Source: Datura wrightii (taxonomy: Eukaryota; Streptophyta; Magnoliopsida; Solanales; Solanaceae). From it: DNA of 64,000 nucleotides. Below are positions 23,901 to 36,894 of the stretch, in pieces. A model generated the notes under the pieces. It ran no database searches. It had not been told where the DNA came from and saw only the letters and a list, made by a program, of their open reading frames with translations. A program made the position numbers and the translations under genes. Position 1 is the first letter of the stretch. Every line of letters starts with the position of its first letter. The stretch spans positions 4,030,001 through 4,094,000 of the forward strand of contig JASDFA010000002.1 in the NCBI GenBank assembly GCA_035772735.1, read 5' to 3'.

Positions 23901-26900
23901 TCAAGTTGGATGGGATATTCACCTTATTTTGCGTACTAAACGACCCCTAATTATTACTCCAGGTGAAAGTGATATAAAACCTTATAATAAAAGTAGAAAA
24001 TTTGAAAACTTTATCATAAAAAATATCAGGTAATTTTTTCCCATTTATCCTATCTTTGATGGACAGAGTTACCTGATACCTGTTACTGGTGGGAGGTGAC
24101 AGCCTGATAGATATCTGTGAAACTAATCAAGGTGCGCGCAAGCTAGACCGGACACCATGATTATTAAAACAAAATAGAGAGAACTAATGATACCTTGGCA
24201 ACTTTGTTGGGTGGTTCAGTTTTGGCGATGGACGGTTGAGATGAATTCTTGGAACCACTTGTAGCTTGAGAAACTACTCCATTATCATTTGCCTACCAAA
24301 CAAATTAAAGAGACAATAACACCATGTTAGGTTAATTGAAAACCAAACATATATAGTTTAACTACAAGAAAATGAAACATTAGCTACATAACATGTATGA
24401 TTTTATTGGATTCGAGTTTAATATATACCATCAATATAATTTAACAGAATATAAAATAAGTTTGTTATTCTATTTTTCGAAATTATCATGTCAGATTTGA
24501 TTTGAGAAATTATTTTGTTGTTATTGAACGTACATCGATTAAACTTAATCGGACGATATAAATTATAATTATTCTATATACTTCGAGACTCTTACTCCAC
24601 AAAATTCTTTTAATAAGTTATATACATTGATAATGTATATATATCGTCATTGCAAAAAACTTAAAAGCCTTTTTTCTAAATACCTTAGTTGAAGATGGCT
24701 TGATATGCATTGGCTGTGATGGAAAAATGTTGAGAGTTGGTGGCCTCATCCCAGAATTATTCTCTGCAATTATTTCACACAAATAGAAATAAAGCTTTTG
24801 TCTTTCTGACGGGTCACCATTTTTTAGCTGATCTTTGTAAAGATTATATATATATATACACACACACACAGATAATTTACTGGGAAAGAAAAAAGAGACA
24901 AATTAATGGAACAGTAAAAAGCTTGGGGAATAAAGAGAGGAAACAGAAAATCTTTTCATTTTGTACAGTTTGGATTTTATTTTTTTAAACTGTCGTTCGA
25001 GGGTAGTTAATAACGCATTTCTAAATGATTGGACCTGTTATTGAAATATAATTGATTATCAAGACATTGGGCTGACAACACTTTGATATTTCAGTTTTCG
25101 GAATGAAAAAAATAATATTTGATATCTTAATCTCTTTGTGAGTATATAAAAATTTATGATATATCCGAGATATACCGTTTGAATTATGTTCTTGTGAGCT
25201 AGGACAGGATCTGGTCAAATTAGTAAAAGTACTATTCCATCAGATTTTAATTTGTCGACAACATCTTTTTCTCATGACCAAAATTACGTACAAACTATTC
25301 CCCGGAGAGAATCTCAACAGAATATATGGACCTAAAATTATTTTTTTTTTAAAAATAATTAAATCTAAATCATAAATTAATATTCTTTTTATCTTAATTT
25401 ATTTGTCTAATTTTTAATTAGACACAGAATTTAAGAAAGTACAAAAAAGTTTTGAATTATTAATACTTTTAAATTAAAAATATATAGAATGTAACAAAAT
25501 ATTTTTAATTTTGTGATTTTAAGTGTGTCACGTGAAAAGTTAAAATTAAAAGATTGTTAAAAAAATAAAGAGACATTTTTTTTAAAAATAAACTAAAAAA
25601 AAAGTAACATAAACAAATTGATACTGATTGATTAAATGAGAGAAAATTAAGAATTAAAAGAAGGTCACATACGTCTTTGATCTTGGATTGAAGAAGGCTC
25701 TTGTCCATCAAGATAAAGAAAAAGTGCTTGATCTAGTTCACCCATATCATAAGCTCCACCATTCTCTTTCATTCTGTTCATACAAAAAAAATCATAAAAA
25801 TGAATTATACAAAACAAAGATATAATTAAGACATGATAAGTAAGTGGGAAATTATGAAATCTCAGTTCTAAATTTTAACAGAAGCAAAAATACTAGATTT
25901 CACTTGCGCGATATGTACTTCTCTAATTGTTTCAATTAGAATGGACTCTAAAAATGAATAACATAAAAGAAAAATAGAAGTATCGATATAATTAAGGCAT
26001 GACAAATAAGTGGGGGAATTATGAGATCTCAGTTCTAAAATTCTAACGGAAGCAAAGATACTAGATTTCGTTTGGGCGATTTGCACTTCTCTAATTGTTT
26101 CAATCATCCTCATCCTTAATGAATGGATTCTAAAAATGAATAACATAAAAGAAAAATAGAAGGATCGATATAATTAAGGCATGACAAGTGAGTGGGGAAA
26201 TTGTGAGATCTCAGTTCTAAAATTCTAACGGAATCAAAGATACTAAATTTCGTTTGGACGATTTGCACTTCTCTAATTGTTTCAACCATCCTCATCGTTA
26301 ATGAATGGATTCCAAAAATGAATAACATAAAAGAAAAATAAAAGGATCGATACAATTAAGGCATGACAAGTGAGTCGGAAACTATGAGATCTCAGTTCCA
26401 GATTCTCTGAAGCAAAGATACTAGATTTCGTTTGGGCGATTTGCACTTCTCTTATTAATTCCAATCATCCTTATCCTTAATGAACGGACTATAAAAGGAT
26501 CAAGTCAAACAATTTGAGTTTTCGATCGATTCCTGTTCGCCTTTTCCCTTCATAGTCCCATTAAAGGATAGGGTGGTCAACTTTGAGTTCTTCGAATGTA
26601 TCGTCCTTGACGGTTTAGTTATTCGATATCTGTGTTGATGAAAGCTGATAGCTATATACTTTATAAAAATAAATCCAAACGAACGCAAACAGCTGACTGA
26701 AACTCCACGATTATTAAAAAGAAAAGGATCTAAAAAGAATGAGGAAAAAGGAATTACATGAAGTTTTCAGGAGTAGCAGTAGCAGATGATGAAGAAGTTG
26801 AGTGGTGTAATAATCCAAAAGAAATCTGATGATGATTACTATTATTTTCCACTTGCTGCTGCTGCTGCTGCTGCTGGGGATTATGAAAAAACTGGTTGTT

Positions 26901-26963
26901 GAAAGAAATTTGACTGCTACTCTCAAATGGGCCATTGCTAATTTTGTGAGAGGAATAATCCAT
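17822..26963 (-). CDS. TGA10: TGA-type bZIP transcription factor with DOG1 domain (TGA9/TGA10 group)
   Basis: Eleven coding exons on the - strand: 26963-26758, 25773-25673, 24763-24684, 24292-24194, 23729-23661, 23393-23334, 22815-22738, 22622-22547, 22359-22085, 20636-20364, 17971-17822. Each joins in frame at GT/AG sites and the total is 488 codons. TGA factors are nuclear bZIP proteins that bind TGACG (as-1) elements, often with NPR1-like or ROXY glutaredoxin partners. Visible parts: a low-complexity N-terminus with polyQ (30-37), the motif GELDQALFLYLDGQ in exon 2, a basic region NREAARKSRLRKK (193-205), a short leucine zipper (AYVQQLET...RLTQLEHEI, 206-225), a DOG1 domain (EYARWLEEHHRLMCELR to LSSLW, about 262-480) and a C-terminus ending LARPRLE. 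A nine-Asn run (about 405-413) interrupts DOG1. The ATG at 26963 was chosen over the TTG just upstream. TGA9 versus TGA10 is a family-level judgement. Confidence 0.9.
17972..20363 (-). other. TGA intron 10 (2392 bp), enlarged by a LINE fragment
   Basis: The donor GTATGT follows CTTAGACAG at 20364. The acceptor is at 17972. The intron holds a T/G homopolymer tract at 18171-18197, the LINE remnant at about 18570-19640 in opposite orientation, and a purine run (AG)n at about 20217-20234. Confidence 0.85.
18570..19640 (+). pseudogene. 5'-truncated LINE reverse transcriptase fragment
   Basis: A non-LTR retrotransposon remnant sits antisense in TGA intron 10. One frame reads EYFSRILMKLLG...RCSKVQLIQLGFADDMLLFCKG. 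FADD is the reverse transcriptase active-site box (Y/FADD), and the preceding 'P-x-C-x-K' spacing is typical of plant L1-type LINEs. Downstream, MPFKYLGVPLS, then VWNRATILKLLWNLC..KDNLWVKWVH, matches the region after the RT and the zf-RVT domain. The frame breaks at about 18759 and again near 19620, where the zinc-binding Cys/His motif is out of frame. There are several stops. The N-terminal endonuclease is absent. Not functional. Confidence 0.85.
20944..21253. mobile_element. MITE in TGA intron 9 (same family as 8287-8601)
   Basis: It starts 'atttggccaagcttttgg' and ends with the inverse ('aaaaatttggcctat'). The internal words 'aaaagcactt' and 'gagaaaataagtgttt' match the copy at 8287-8601 in order. 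It sits in the 1448 bp intron between exons 9 and 10. Confidence 0.6.
21449..21765. mobile_element. MITE in TGA intron 9
   Basis: The left end GGGTGTGTTTGGCA is mirrored at the right end by TGCCAAACAAACCCT. The inverted match extends further inside ('aggaaaata' against 'tatttttct'). It is about 317 bp with no coding content. TIRs starting GGG(T)GTGTTTGGCA are common for plant hAT-type MITEs. Target duplication is unclear. Confidence 0.6.
22960..23215. mobile_element. Foldback MITE in TGA intron 6
   Basis: Arms at about 22968-23075 and 23095-23205 are near reverse complements. 'gagtttcatatttgaa' pairs with 'ttcaagtatgaaactc', 'caccaaatgtttat' with 'ataaatatttggta', and 'acacctcaa' with 'ttgaggtgt'. 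Only about 20 bp separates the arms, so the element could form one long hairpin in the pre-mRNA between exons 7 and 6. Confidence 0.65.
23805..23952. mobile_element. Small MITE in TGA intron 4
   Basis: The left end 'cgtttgatcagcgcataaag' is mirrored imperfectly by the right end 'cttattttgcgtactaaacg'. The inner words 'ttatcccgg' and 'gggatattc' also oppose each other. It is about 150 bp and lies between exons 5 and 4. Ends are approximate. Confidence 0.5.
25790..26490. repeat. Tandem array of ~182-bp units in TGA intron 1
   Basis: The anchor 'ctcagttc' recurs at 25861, 26028, 26210 and 26391 (spacing 167, 182 and 181 bp). Each unit carries 'aattaaggcatgacaa', 'ctagatttcgtttgggcgat', 'cacttctctaattgtttc' and 'aatgaataacataaaag'. 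About 3.8 units fill most of the 984 bp intron. The three ~60-92 codon antisense frames here are repeat translations that resemble one another, not genes. Confidence 0.85.
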
Positions 26964-27300
26964 CAAATAAAAAGCTTATGCTATTTTTTTTCTTCTTCTT
27001 TTTCTGCTGTGCTAAATTGAGTGCAAAAAAGATATTTATTTACATGATCACTAGTTTCAATACTTATAGAACAAAGAGAGGTAAGCTGGAGTCGGTGGTG
27101 TTAAAGATAACAAAGCTAGAAGATCGAGGACAAGAAAAATGAAGAAGAAGAAGAAGATGAGTTTGTTTTTTGTTCAGAAGAAAAATAAATTCGACTCGGC
27201 GAAACCACCCATGGATTTTGCAGAAGTCTATATGAAACCGCTTTCGAGCTTCCTTGTCACACTATCTCATCTAATGTCTTATTGCTTTTCCTCAAAATTA
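26964..27300 (-). promoter_or_regulatory. Likely 5' UTR and proximal promoter of the TGA gene
   Basis: Upstream of the ATG at 26963 the - strand is CT-rich ('cttcttcttcttcttc' near 27140-27160, and a further CT tract near 26985-27005), as in plant leaders. A CACGTG G-box lies at 27534-27539, about 570 bp upstream. No clear TATA box or transcription start could be fixed. Confidence 0.35.
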
Positions 27301-27475
27301 CTTTAATGCCCTTCCTTCTTCATCATTATTTCCGTTAACAATTTCTTTTTCGATGACCACGATGTCCACTTGTTAGGATTGAAATAATATAACCTCATCC
27401 GAAGATTAATAAAATAAATTTTAAAAGACGGTAATAAAAAGATAAATGAGAAATATATATGTGTATATATATATA

Positions 27476-27516
<41 letters not shown>

Positions 27517-30500
27517 AAGAGACACAATAATTTCACGTGGGTCGATTAATCCAACTATACCCACAAGATCGGAAATGAAGAATTCACTATATATATAAAA
27601 GAGAATACAAAATGTCGAGAGAAGTAACCTCATAAAATTCAAATCAGAATAAAAATAAGGTTCACATAAATGACAGTGTAACACTTGTGTTTCACAAAAT
27701 CTCCTCTTAAACGAGACTCTCAATGCCCTTGGAACTACATTGTGGATGTTGGTCGGTTAACCGAACCATATTACATTATTATGTCTCTTTTGATATATTT
27801 CTCGTTTGTCTTCTTATTTATCTATTTCGAGGTTTTCTTTATTAGCTTCCGCATGACACCAGATTATTTCAGTCCTAATAATACGCACTTTCATTATTCT
27901 ATTGAGTATGAAATACAACTCTTGAGATAATTTTTTTAGCTTGAATTCGATTCAAGCATTAATTAAAAAGAAAAAAATGGTTTAAGGTATTTATAATTAG
28001 AGTTAAATTTGATATGGGTTATTTAGTTTAGTGGATCAAGTCGAGTTAAAAAGAGCGCAATGGGTTATTTAGGGGAATTCGCTTTCTGCTAATTCTCTTC
28101 TTGTTGTACCATGTACAAGATGGTAATTTCAATTTGAATTAGGCATTCCATGTCCAACTCTAAGTAGTCTTTATCTACATATACATCTGATCATATATGT
28201 ATTATCTATTATGTAAATTTTGTTTGGTTTGGAGGATTCCATCCAAAATAAGGGTATTTTTGCATACTTTCTTAATGGCAGAGGCATATTTGGCCTCATA
28301 GTATAATTAAAAACAAAGTCAGCTAATAAACAAAAGTTGAGGGGTATTTTTGACCCCTTTTCCTTTATTTTATTACATTTTAGATATCTAATCATGGTGT
28401 ATGGGGTAATTAGTCTCGTATCGGTGGTAGGGGATGGAAATTATATGCCTCTTTGTATGATTTTGGGTCTAAAAAATAGCTTAAAAGGTGAGAATTATTC
28501 AAAGATCATTGAGGAACCAATAAACCGTTAGATCAAACTAATAACGGTGATTTAATTAAGCAAAACAAAATTACCATAAGTAATTTTTCTGTGATTTTAT
28601 GTACATTTCCACAACGTGTTTGACTTTTTGAAAACAAATAAACAGTTAAATAATTTTTTATTAATATAAAATAAAGAAAAGTAATTTTAATAGATAAATT
28701 CATCAAGTTAAATAAGCTACTGTAAATGGAAAAATATAATATTGACTAAGCATAAATATATTTACCTATGTGAATTTTCAAAATTGATTAGCTAAGAAAG
28801 ACAAATTAAAGGGATTACCCACAAACTCTGCAGTCCTTTTTGTGTGAATAATATTATTACATTTTAAATTTAAAACAATTTATAAATAGCATTATTTGTT
28901 TATTTTTATACAAGGAATTAAAAAAACATGTTTGACTTTCAAGAGTCAATCAATCTCAAGACATAGACCTGATCAGAATTAAACCAGTTCATATATCTGA
29001 TTTATTTAACACTATTTTTGATCTTTTTTTTTTTAAAAAAAACATTATATATATATATATGTATGTATGTATGTATCTAAAAATCGGGTAACTATTTTAT
29101 TCTTATTTTAATTTTGCCATGAGTTCTTGTAACACAACATAAACAATAATATATCTGTGTAATTCCACTAGTAGGATCTGAGAGAGTCAAGTATACGTAT
29201 ATTTTACTCCTACCTTGCGAGTTTCGAGACACGTTGGATGAAAAATGAATCGTTTGTCACAAGTGTAGATTTAACATTTTTTACTTTCATATATTAAACT
29301 TATGTATAATTAAAAAGATGTAGCTTTATTTTTTCATTTCTAGGTCCAATCAAACGATACAAAACAAATTAAATTCTGTACAGAAGCTAAGAAATAATTT
29401 TATCAGCTCAAATGCAATATAAAAATTTATCGACATTCGATATTTATATTAAATTAAATAAATATAATTTTATTTGTCTATCAAAAATAATTACTTTAAA
29501 GAGAAAGAATAATTTCTCTCACAACATGTATGCTTGCAAAGAAATTTATGTGTCCTTAAGGTGATATGAATGTCTGTTATATTCAAAGTTTAGAGAAGAA
29601 TTTTTATTTTTTTTAAAAAAACTTAAGAAATATAAATAATCCACCCTATATATATTATTTTGACAGTCATTATCAAGATGTTTTAACTTTTAAAATAATG
29701 AAATAAATTGGAGAGACAAAGAAAAAAAGAATATCAATCTTTCTTAATTCGTTAAAAAAAAAATAGTATCTAAGTTTTCAATTAATATATATATTGACTT
29801 GTTTTGGATTAGGTATATCAACAAAATCCTCTAGCGATTATATACTTAATTATTTTACTTTTAGGTCGTTCTTAAGACAAATAAATCAAATATTTTTGTT
29901 TTACCAACTCCTCCGATTGTACAAGTCTAACACTTCCAATTACAAGATGATGAAACTATCATGAATCGAATTTGTAAGAAATTAATTACTCGCATCAATA
30001 TTTATATTTATCAATCAGTAATAATATTGTTTGTCGAAAAAAATAGGATAAGTGCAAACGAAATTAAATTTGTACAAATAAGGTTAAAGATAAAAGAATT
30101 AGGTTTGATCAAGTTTTTTTTTCTTTTTTGACTAGAATCGAGTGACGAGAATTAGCAAAATAAAATGATCTTTTTAAAGAGTAAGAAAATTAAATATGGA
30201 AATGCAAAGAATAAGAATAGAGAACTAAGCAGAGAGCATATTTGGCTCACAGGCCAAGATTCTTTGGATATATATTAATTATAATTAATTAATATATATA
30301 TATATATATATATATATTACCTCGTTTATTGTTTAAAATATTGTTACATGCATTAGTTTAATATAAACAATGTATATATATATACACACACACCTCATAT
30401 GTCACCTGAAAGAATGGAGGAAAGAAAAAGAAAATTAGGAATTTGATAATCCAACAATTTGTTTAATTTCTCTTCTTTATATATTATTTTTCATATAGAA

Positions 30501-31837
30501 AATAATAGGGGGAATACTAATTAATGAATAATAAAGCCAGGAATTCTCGTAGAAATTTCTCTCCATTATAAATAATATTAACTCTTTTAATAAATTAATT
30601 TAAGCTGCTCATTGAAAATTAGGTCACCCAACCTTGTCAATTCATTTAAAATAAGCTAGACTTTTTTTTTTCTTTTTTTTTCTTTTTTTTTTAAATGGTG
30701 AATAAAAAGTAGTCTTCTCTCTCTCAATTTGAAGCTATAATAGTCTCCATTAGTAGGGAACGTTTTACCTCTCAAATGAGATTTTTTGACGTGAATTTAA
30801 GTTAATCCGATTTCAAAAAAAATATCAAAGGAACAAAAAGAAAAAAAAACTTGAATAAAAAGAACCCTATACACATATAATTATTTAATTCCCTAAGTTT
30901 TTTAGAGTTCATCTGAATTACCTGATTAAAAATAGATAATAATTATCAAGAGTCGAAAAACACTTTAGGGATGTTTAATTTGAAAAGTCACTTTATAATT
31001 GAATTGTTGACATGAGAATAATTATCAAGACATGTTTGTTTGTCATAGTATAATTATTACGTATTTAGTAAAAATATATTGATAAATACTTTTATTATTA
31101 AAATGATAGTAATGTAACCATCATGAGATTAAATAAATTTACCGGGGTTACTGTGAAAATGACGGCCTTAAATTAGTCTACCTTAAATTAATCTATGTTT
31201 CTCATCTTCTAGATCCTTTTTTATATATATAATTTAAATTAAGATTTTATTATTGACGTAAGAAAAATAGACACATAAATTAACTCCTTTTTTGTAGTTG
31301 GATTAATTATCTTTTTTTTTCATAAATATCATTTATATAAATGGTTCATTAGCTGAGAAATATGTATATAGTAAGAACACAATTGGATTCAATGTATCAC
31401 TAATACTTAATGTAATTATTCAAATTGTTTTCTTCTCATGTTTTGACAATCCACGATAATAATATAAATATAACAAAGCTAATTTCAACTCGTTTGTTAG
31501 ACTTTTTTAGTCTGATTTTTTAAGTTGCGGCAAAAGCAGAATTTTTATTAAGAAGATTTATAATATTAACAAAATAAAAAAAGAAGTTAAACACACGAAA
31601 AAAATTATAAAACTTCAACGGTATTAATATATCTAGTAATTTTTCGAACGAAAGGGTTGTCAATTGACTCTCCATGCCCCCTTATTGTTAAGTAAAATCT
31701 TGTTTATGTTTAAATTTCACCAAATAAAAATATTAGGTGATTTCTTTTTATATGTTTAAATTTTGTGTTAATGAGACATAATTTATTCGATACCAATAGA
31801 ATCAGTTGATAAACACAAACTAATCTAATTCCATGAC

Positions 31838-31868
<31 letters not shown>

Positions 31869-34700
31869 CAATTCATTTTATACAAATATTTATTAGAGTT
31901 GAGATAATTTTACTTGACAATTAGAATTTTTTCCAAAGAAATATATATATATATATTTTTTTTTTTTTAATAAAAAAACTATTAAAGAGAGAGAGTGTGT
32001 GTGTTCATTGTCTCCATTTCAAATGTCTATTTTTTATTAACTAGGCACCTTTTGGGAAAGTATAGCATGCCGTATACCCTTTACCAACTTGTATTTTAAG
32101 GTCACCATCATATAATGTAACAATTAATTAAATAATTAAGTATGATTAGTTCATACATCCAGACTATCATATATGTCAAAACATTGTTTTGCACCGCTCT
32201 AGAAATTAAATGAGCCTCGCAATATGTAAATTTGAATTTAGTTCGGTCTCAATACAAATATAGAATATCAAGTGAAAAAAAAAATTGATTTATCATCATC
32301 TATGTATGTTTTCTCAATTTCTTCTAATTCAAAAAAAGAAAAAAAAAATAGTTTGATTCACTAAACTTTCGCTACATTACGCATAAGGATCCTCCAAAGG
32401 GGCACGAAATACTTCACCTATTGCCTTAAGATTTTTCTTGCACAATTTTTCATATGGTATCAAATATATGCAGTTAAATCTCATTGTAGCAGTCATTCGT
32501 TATTATTGGAAAATATATGCATAGCAAAAGCATTTCGAAAATATACTGCTTATATGAATAATAAATAGCACACACATTCATACTAGAACATACAAACATG
32601 CTAAAATTTAATTTGAGAAATACCACTCAAAGCATGAACAGATATCTCTAGTGTATCAGACTCCAGTTTTTGGCTGGGCAAGTATTGTGGGAAATTCTAT
32701 CATTTCTTTTCTAGGTTAGTAAAAGCCTTATATAAAGACATATTTTTTCTTGTCCAAAATCTAGACAAAAATGAGTTTCTTTCCTTCTTTATCAAAAAAT
32801 AAGATTTTGAGTTCTAATTAAATATGGGCACAGTAGGAACCACAAAATAAATTACCGAGGCTCCCTATTATAAAAACAATTCAAAATTCTGATTTGAATT
32901 ATTCATACCATGATAAATTACAAATCATTCCACTAAAAATTCATAATTTTCATCTTCCATTTCTATTTTGAAATTTCCCATTGAGCACTTATGTAATTCT
33001 CTATGTTAACATTAGATACTAATCAACAAATTAAATTACGAACGAATCTAATTTAATGATTAATTTTCTTTCAAGCACTGGTTAACTCATTTCACATGTC
33101 GGATTCATAAATCTACCTGTAAGATTTGACAAAATGAAAACTTATAAACTTCTCGAAAAGGTGCATCATCAATTTCTATACCTAGACATGGATTTCATCA
33201 ACTAACTTATTATTTCACCAATATATATCTATATACACATATTATTATCATCCAATCTACTTGACATATTGATCCATATCAGAATCTCACCTTTTAATAA
33301 ATCAAAATGGCAACTAACATATACAACTGGTAATAGTTATATCAAGATTGAGAACATACGTATATTTAACTATTTAGGGAATATGTTTTGCTAGTCAGAC
33401 AAAATATCTATCTCTACTCATTCCCGTTGAATACATACAAAATGCACTAGCACAAGAAGTCGGAACAATACGTAAAGTTCCTACTTTACTTTCAGAAATG
33501 AGTAGTTTCTTAAAGGGTGTGCCCAAACTAAAAACACCACTTATTTGAGAGAGAGAGAGAGTATATATAACAACACGTTGCTCTAACAATCATTAATTTT
33601 TCGAACAAGGACGATCACTATAATGAAATTTGACTACAGTACTTTCTTTGTTCTACTTTACATGACAATATTTTCTTTTTAGTTTGTTATTAAAAAATAA
33701 TACTTTCTAAATTTAAAACTTTAATACTCATACAAGTTTAAGCCGGAATAGAATGAATGAATGATTCAATCTTCCGTCATTTCAGAGCCGACGCCTCCTT
33801 TTCTACCTTTCTATCTATACTTTTCATCAGGAGAAGCAAGTTATGAAACAATTGAGCTTAAGATCATAAATTTTAAAGTTTTATCGTGACATAAATATTA
33901 TAACATAGCAAGTATGATCACAAATTTCAAGAGTATCCATTTATTTTAAGTTTCATGTCTATTTAAAATTTGGCCACTTAAATTGTAACGAATGGAGTAG
34001 AGGAACGGAAAATTCCATTAATAGTAACTTTCCAAGTTCCCATGTGAAGCTATTTATTTTTTCCATGTAACGGCAAAATTAGTTATGCTAAACGACTCCA
34101 AACTTTAACGATGGATATAAAGGGCTTTAGGCACGTGTTGGACTTTTCTTATTTGATCAATGATCATCGTGATGGAATGATAAATAGTCCTCATTCTTAA
34201 TCGAAGATTTTAATCTTAAGTTCTGAATACGAAATTGTCTTTGTTGGAGAGCACTTTACCTTCAATATAAAATTTTCGATACAAATTTATATTTACTCAA
34301 ATTTTAATAGAAATATCGGATACTGAATAAAAAAAGAAAAAAAAATATTTGGTAAGGTTTAGGGATCTCATGAAGAAGAGAGACATTTTTGTCAAGAGTA
34401 TTTATTGCTCTTTTCTTGTTTCAGGTGAATTGTTGGAAGCGATAATTTAAGGTTAAATATAGAATATGTTATTTCATTCTTAATTAGAGATTTCATATTC
34501 GAACGTTATGAATAAAAATATTCTAGTAGAGAATGATTTCATTTTTAATAGGCCCTATACGGTGTGATCCAAGTTAGAGTTAATTGAGAGCTCAAAATAA
34601 ATATTGAACAAAGAATAAACAAAAATAAAGCTAAATATAGCAAAACGTTTTTATGGGATTCTTGATGGACTCTAAATTGGCCCACCTCCCACCTCTACCC
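27301..34700. other. AT-rich intergenic region, no gene seen
   Basis: Contents are microsatellites (TA/TG at 27452-27515; TATG near 29045-29076; TA at 30292-30317, 31840-31861 and 31939-31956), a diverged MITE arm at 28282-28365 matching the element at 10431-11143, and homopolymer runs. Frames at 27303, 27514, 28171 and 33395 are microsatellite-driven or have no recognisable motif. No splice-linked coding exons were found. Confidence 0.55.
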
Positions 34701-34709
34701 ACTTTCAAT

Positions 34710-35615
34710 TTTTTGCATGGATTATCCTTTTTTTTTGGAGTGGTCTTTAATTTTTTATTTTATTGCTCATTTAATAAAAATTTATGGGCCAAAATACCTT
34801 AATTATAATCTCATTTCGCTGGGCATAGCTTTTAGAGAAAGTTTGCCTTGTGGTGTAAATTATATATTATTTGACTTGGAAGGCAAGACTTTTAGAGAAT
34901 CTGTGCCTTAAGGCATAACTTCTGGTGAAACTATGCTTTGTAATATAACTTGTATCACTGAGCTGATGTCTTGGGCATAACTTGTACTACTGGACTTATG
35001 CCTCGAAGTAAATTTCTTTTGCCTTGAGGCATACTTTGTGTCACTGCACTTACGTCATGGGACATAACTTATACCTTGAACATAATTTATTTTGTCTTAG
35101 AGCATTCATTGTGTCACTTAAGGCATAATTTATGCCTTGAGCATAACTTGTGCTACTGAAGACATATTTTATGTCTTGAGCTCAATTTCTTTTATCTTTA
35201 ATCATAACTTGTGTAATTGCACTTATGTCTTCGACATAATTTCTTTTGCCTTAGAGTATTAATTGTGCAACTGAAGAAATAACTTGTGCCATTGAAGTCA
35301 TATTTTATATCTTGAATTAATTTTCTTTGCCTTCAGTCATAACTTTTATGACTGCACGTATGGCTTGGCATAATTTCTTATGAGTTGGGGCATAACTTTG
35401 TGTCATTGAACTTATGTCTGAGGCCTAACTTCAACTGAACTTATACCTTGGGATTTTTTTTTTTAAAATTGTAAAGGGCAGTTTTTAACTATTTTTTTTT
35501 ATTAGTTAAAGTCTCAAATAGTAAAAATTAAAGACCAGCAACATTAAGAAGCAAAAATTAAAAACCACATTAAAATAAGAGCATTTGTATGAATGACCCT
35601 TCCCACTGTTAAAAA
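34710..35615. repeat. Element with inverted ends and a degenerate 'ggcataact' array
   Basis: The left end has 'gagtggtctttaattttt' and the right end has its inverse ('aaaaattaaaaaccaca', 'aaattaaagaccag'). Between them (about 34830-35450) words such as 'gccttgaggcata', 'ggcataacttgtgtcactg' and 'cttatgtcttg' recur at irregular 40-70 bp spacing, at least ten times. I read it as a non-coding transposon whose core is a decayed minisatellite. The frame at 34717-34911 is a chance product of it. Confidence 0.6.
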
Positions 35616-36469
35616 AAAAAGTTACTTACATTCGATATTTATATCAAATAAAACGAATTTATAGCAATGATACAGTTAATCAATAAAAGTATATATAGAA
35701 CTTTTATTTTATAAATTTTATTAATTTAATATAAATATTATTGAATAATTTTCTTTCCTGTTTTTCTGCATTCCAGAAATAGAAAAATGCTGATCATGTT
35801 GGAAGGACCTTTGATTGTCTAAATTTGGTTTCGAGACAAATGACTCGTTCTTGAATTTTAATGCTTAGTCCAAAGTTTCACACTGTTTCTTTGTTTTTTT
35901 TTTTTTATAAAATTATATTTACATAAGTTATGTAAATAAAATATGAAATACATATATTACAAAATTAAATATACGAAAATGACAAAACTTAACTCTCTCT
36001 CAATAGGTAAAAGGAGCATTTAACATATAGTATATCAAACTAAATATAAAATAAGCTATTATACAATACTTGTATTACAATTCTTATATTATTAATTTCT
36101 ACATAAATTGTTTATAAACCAAGATTCAATTTGCTCAAAAAAAAAAAAAAGAAATTTAGAAATTATGATCTAAATAGTTCATAAATTATAAATTAATCTA
36201 TTTTTTAAACTTTAAAAAAAGTGTCATTTGTTAAATAGTTATCTCAAGATGGGACAACCAATGGAAACTTGTATCTAATTTATCATGAATTTTCTTGGTT
36301 TACTCCACAAATATGATGATCGTGTACATTACTTTGCTTCTCACAAAATATAGTACTTCTTTTATGGGCCTTAACTAATGCTTACAAATGCATAAATGTC
36401 CATCCTTTTGGGCCGAAAGAGTGGGCTTCCACAGTTCCACTGGCTCAAGCGCTACATTCAATTGAACAA
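35616..36469. other. Intergenic, no gene seen
   Basis: AT-rich DNA with short homopolymers, up to the Mutator-like element's target site. No coding frame or clear repeat boundary was seen. Confidence 0.5.
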
Positions 36470-36894
36470 AAATTTTTAGGAAAAATTATATAACTAAGCA
36501 AATTTAATTAGGTATTTATATTAATTAGAAAATTTATTAAAAAATTATAAAAAATAGTAAAATAATTATATAAAGTAGCAAACTATTATTTTGTATTTAA
36601 TTTTCTTTACTCTCTTTCCAACTTACCGTCTTCTCTTTCATAGTTACTCTTCTTCTTTTTTTTAATCTCTTTATAACCGCCCGTAACTTTCTTTCACAAA
36701 TCCCTCAAAAATCTCTTTGGATTTTATCTCCCGCAATCAGCAACTCGCCGTAATCCTTGAGTAAGATTGAGTTCGTGAAAATTACGGTTTTGATATGTGT
36801 ATTTAAATTTTTTTACTTAGTATTTCATATTGTATCAATTTGTTTAACATCTTAAATTTCTAGAGTTTTCTTCGAGCTTTAAGTTTGTTCAAAA

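Noticed and set aside
25868..26464. Antisense frames with mutually similar proteins (REVQIAQTKSSIFAS...)
   Set aside because: The similarity comes from the 182-bp intronic array; there is no domain and no consistent start.
26964..26966. TTG start one codon upstream of the TGA ATG
   Set aside because: Plant nuclear genes start at ATG; the ATG at 26963 directly follows and fits the family.
27303..27536. Frame with Tyr-Ile repeats
   Set aside because: Translation of a TA/TG microsatellite.
33395..33589. 64-codon antisense frame with mixed composition
   Set aside because: No motif, no partner exons, intergenic AT-rich context.
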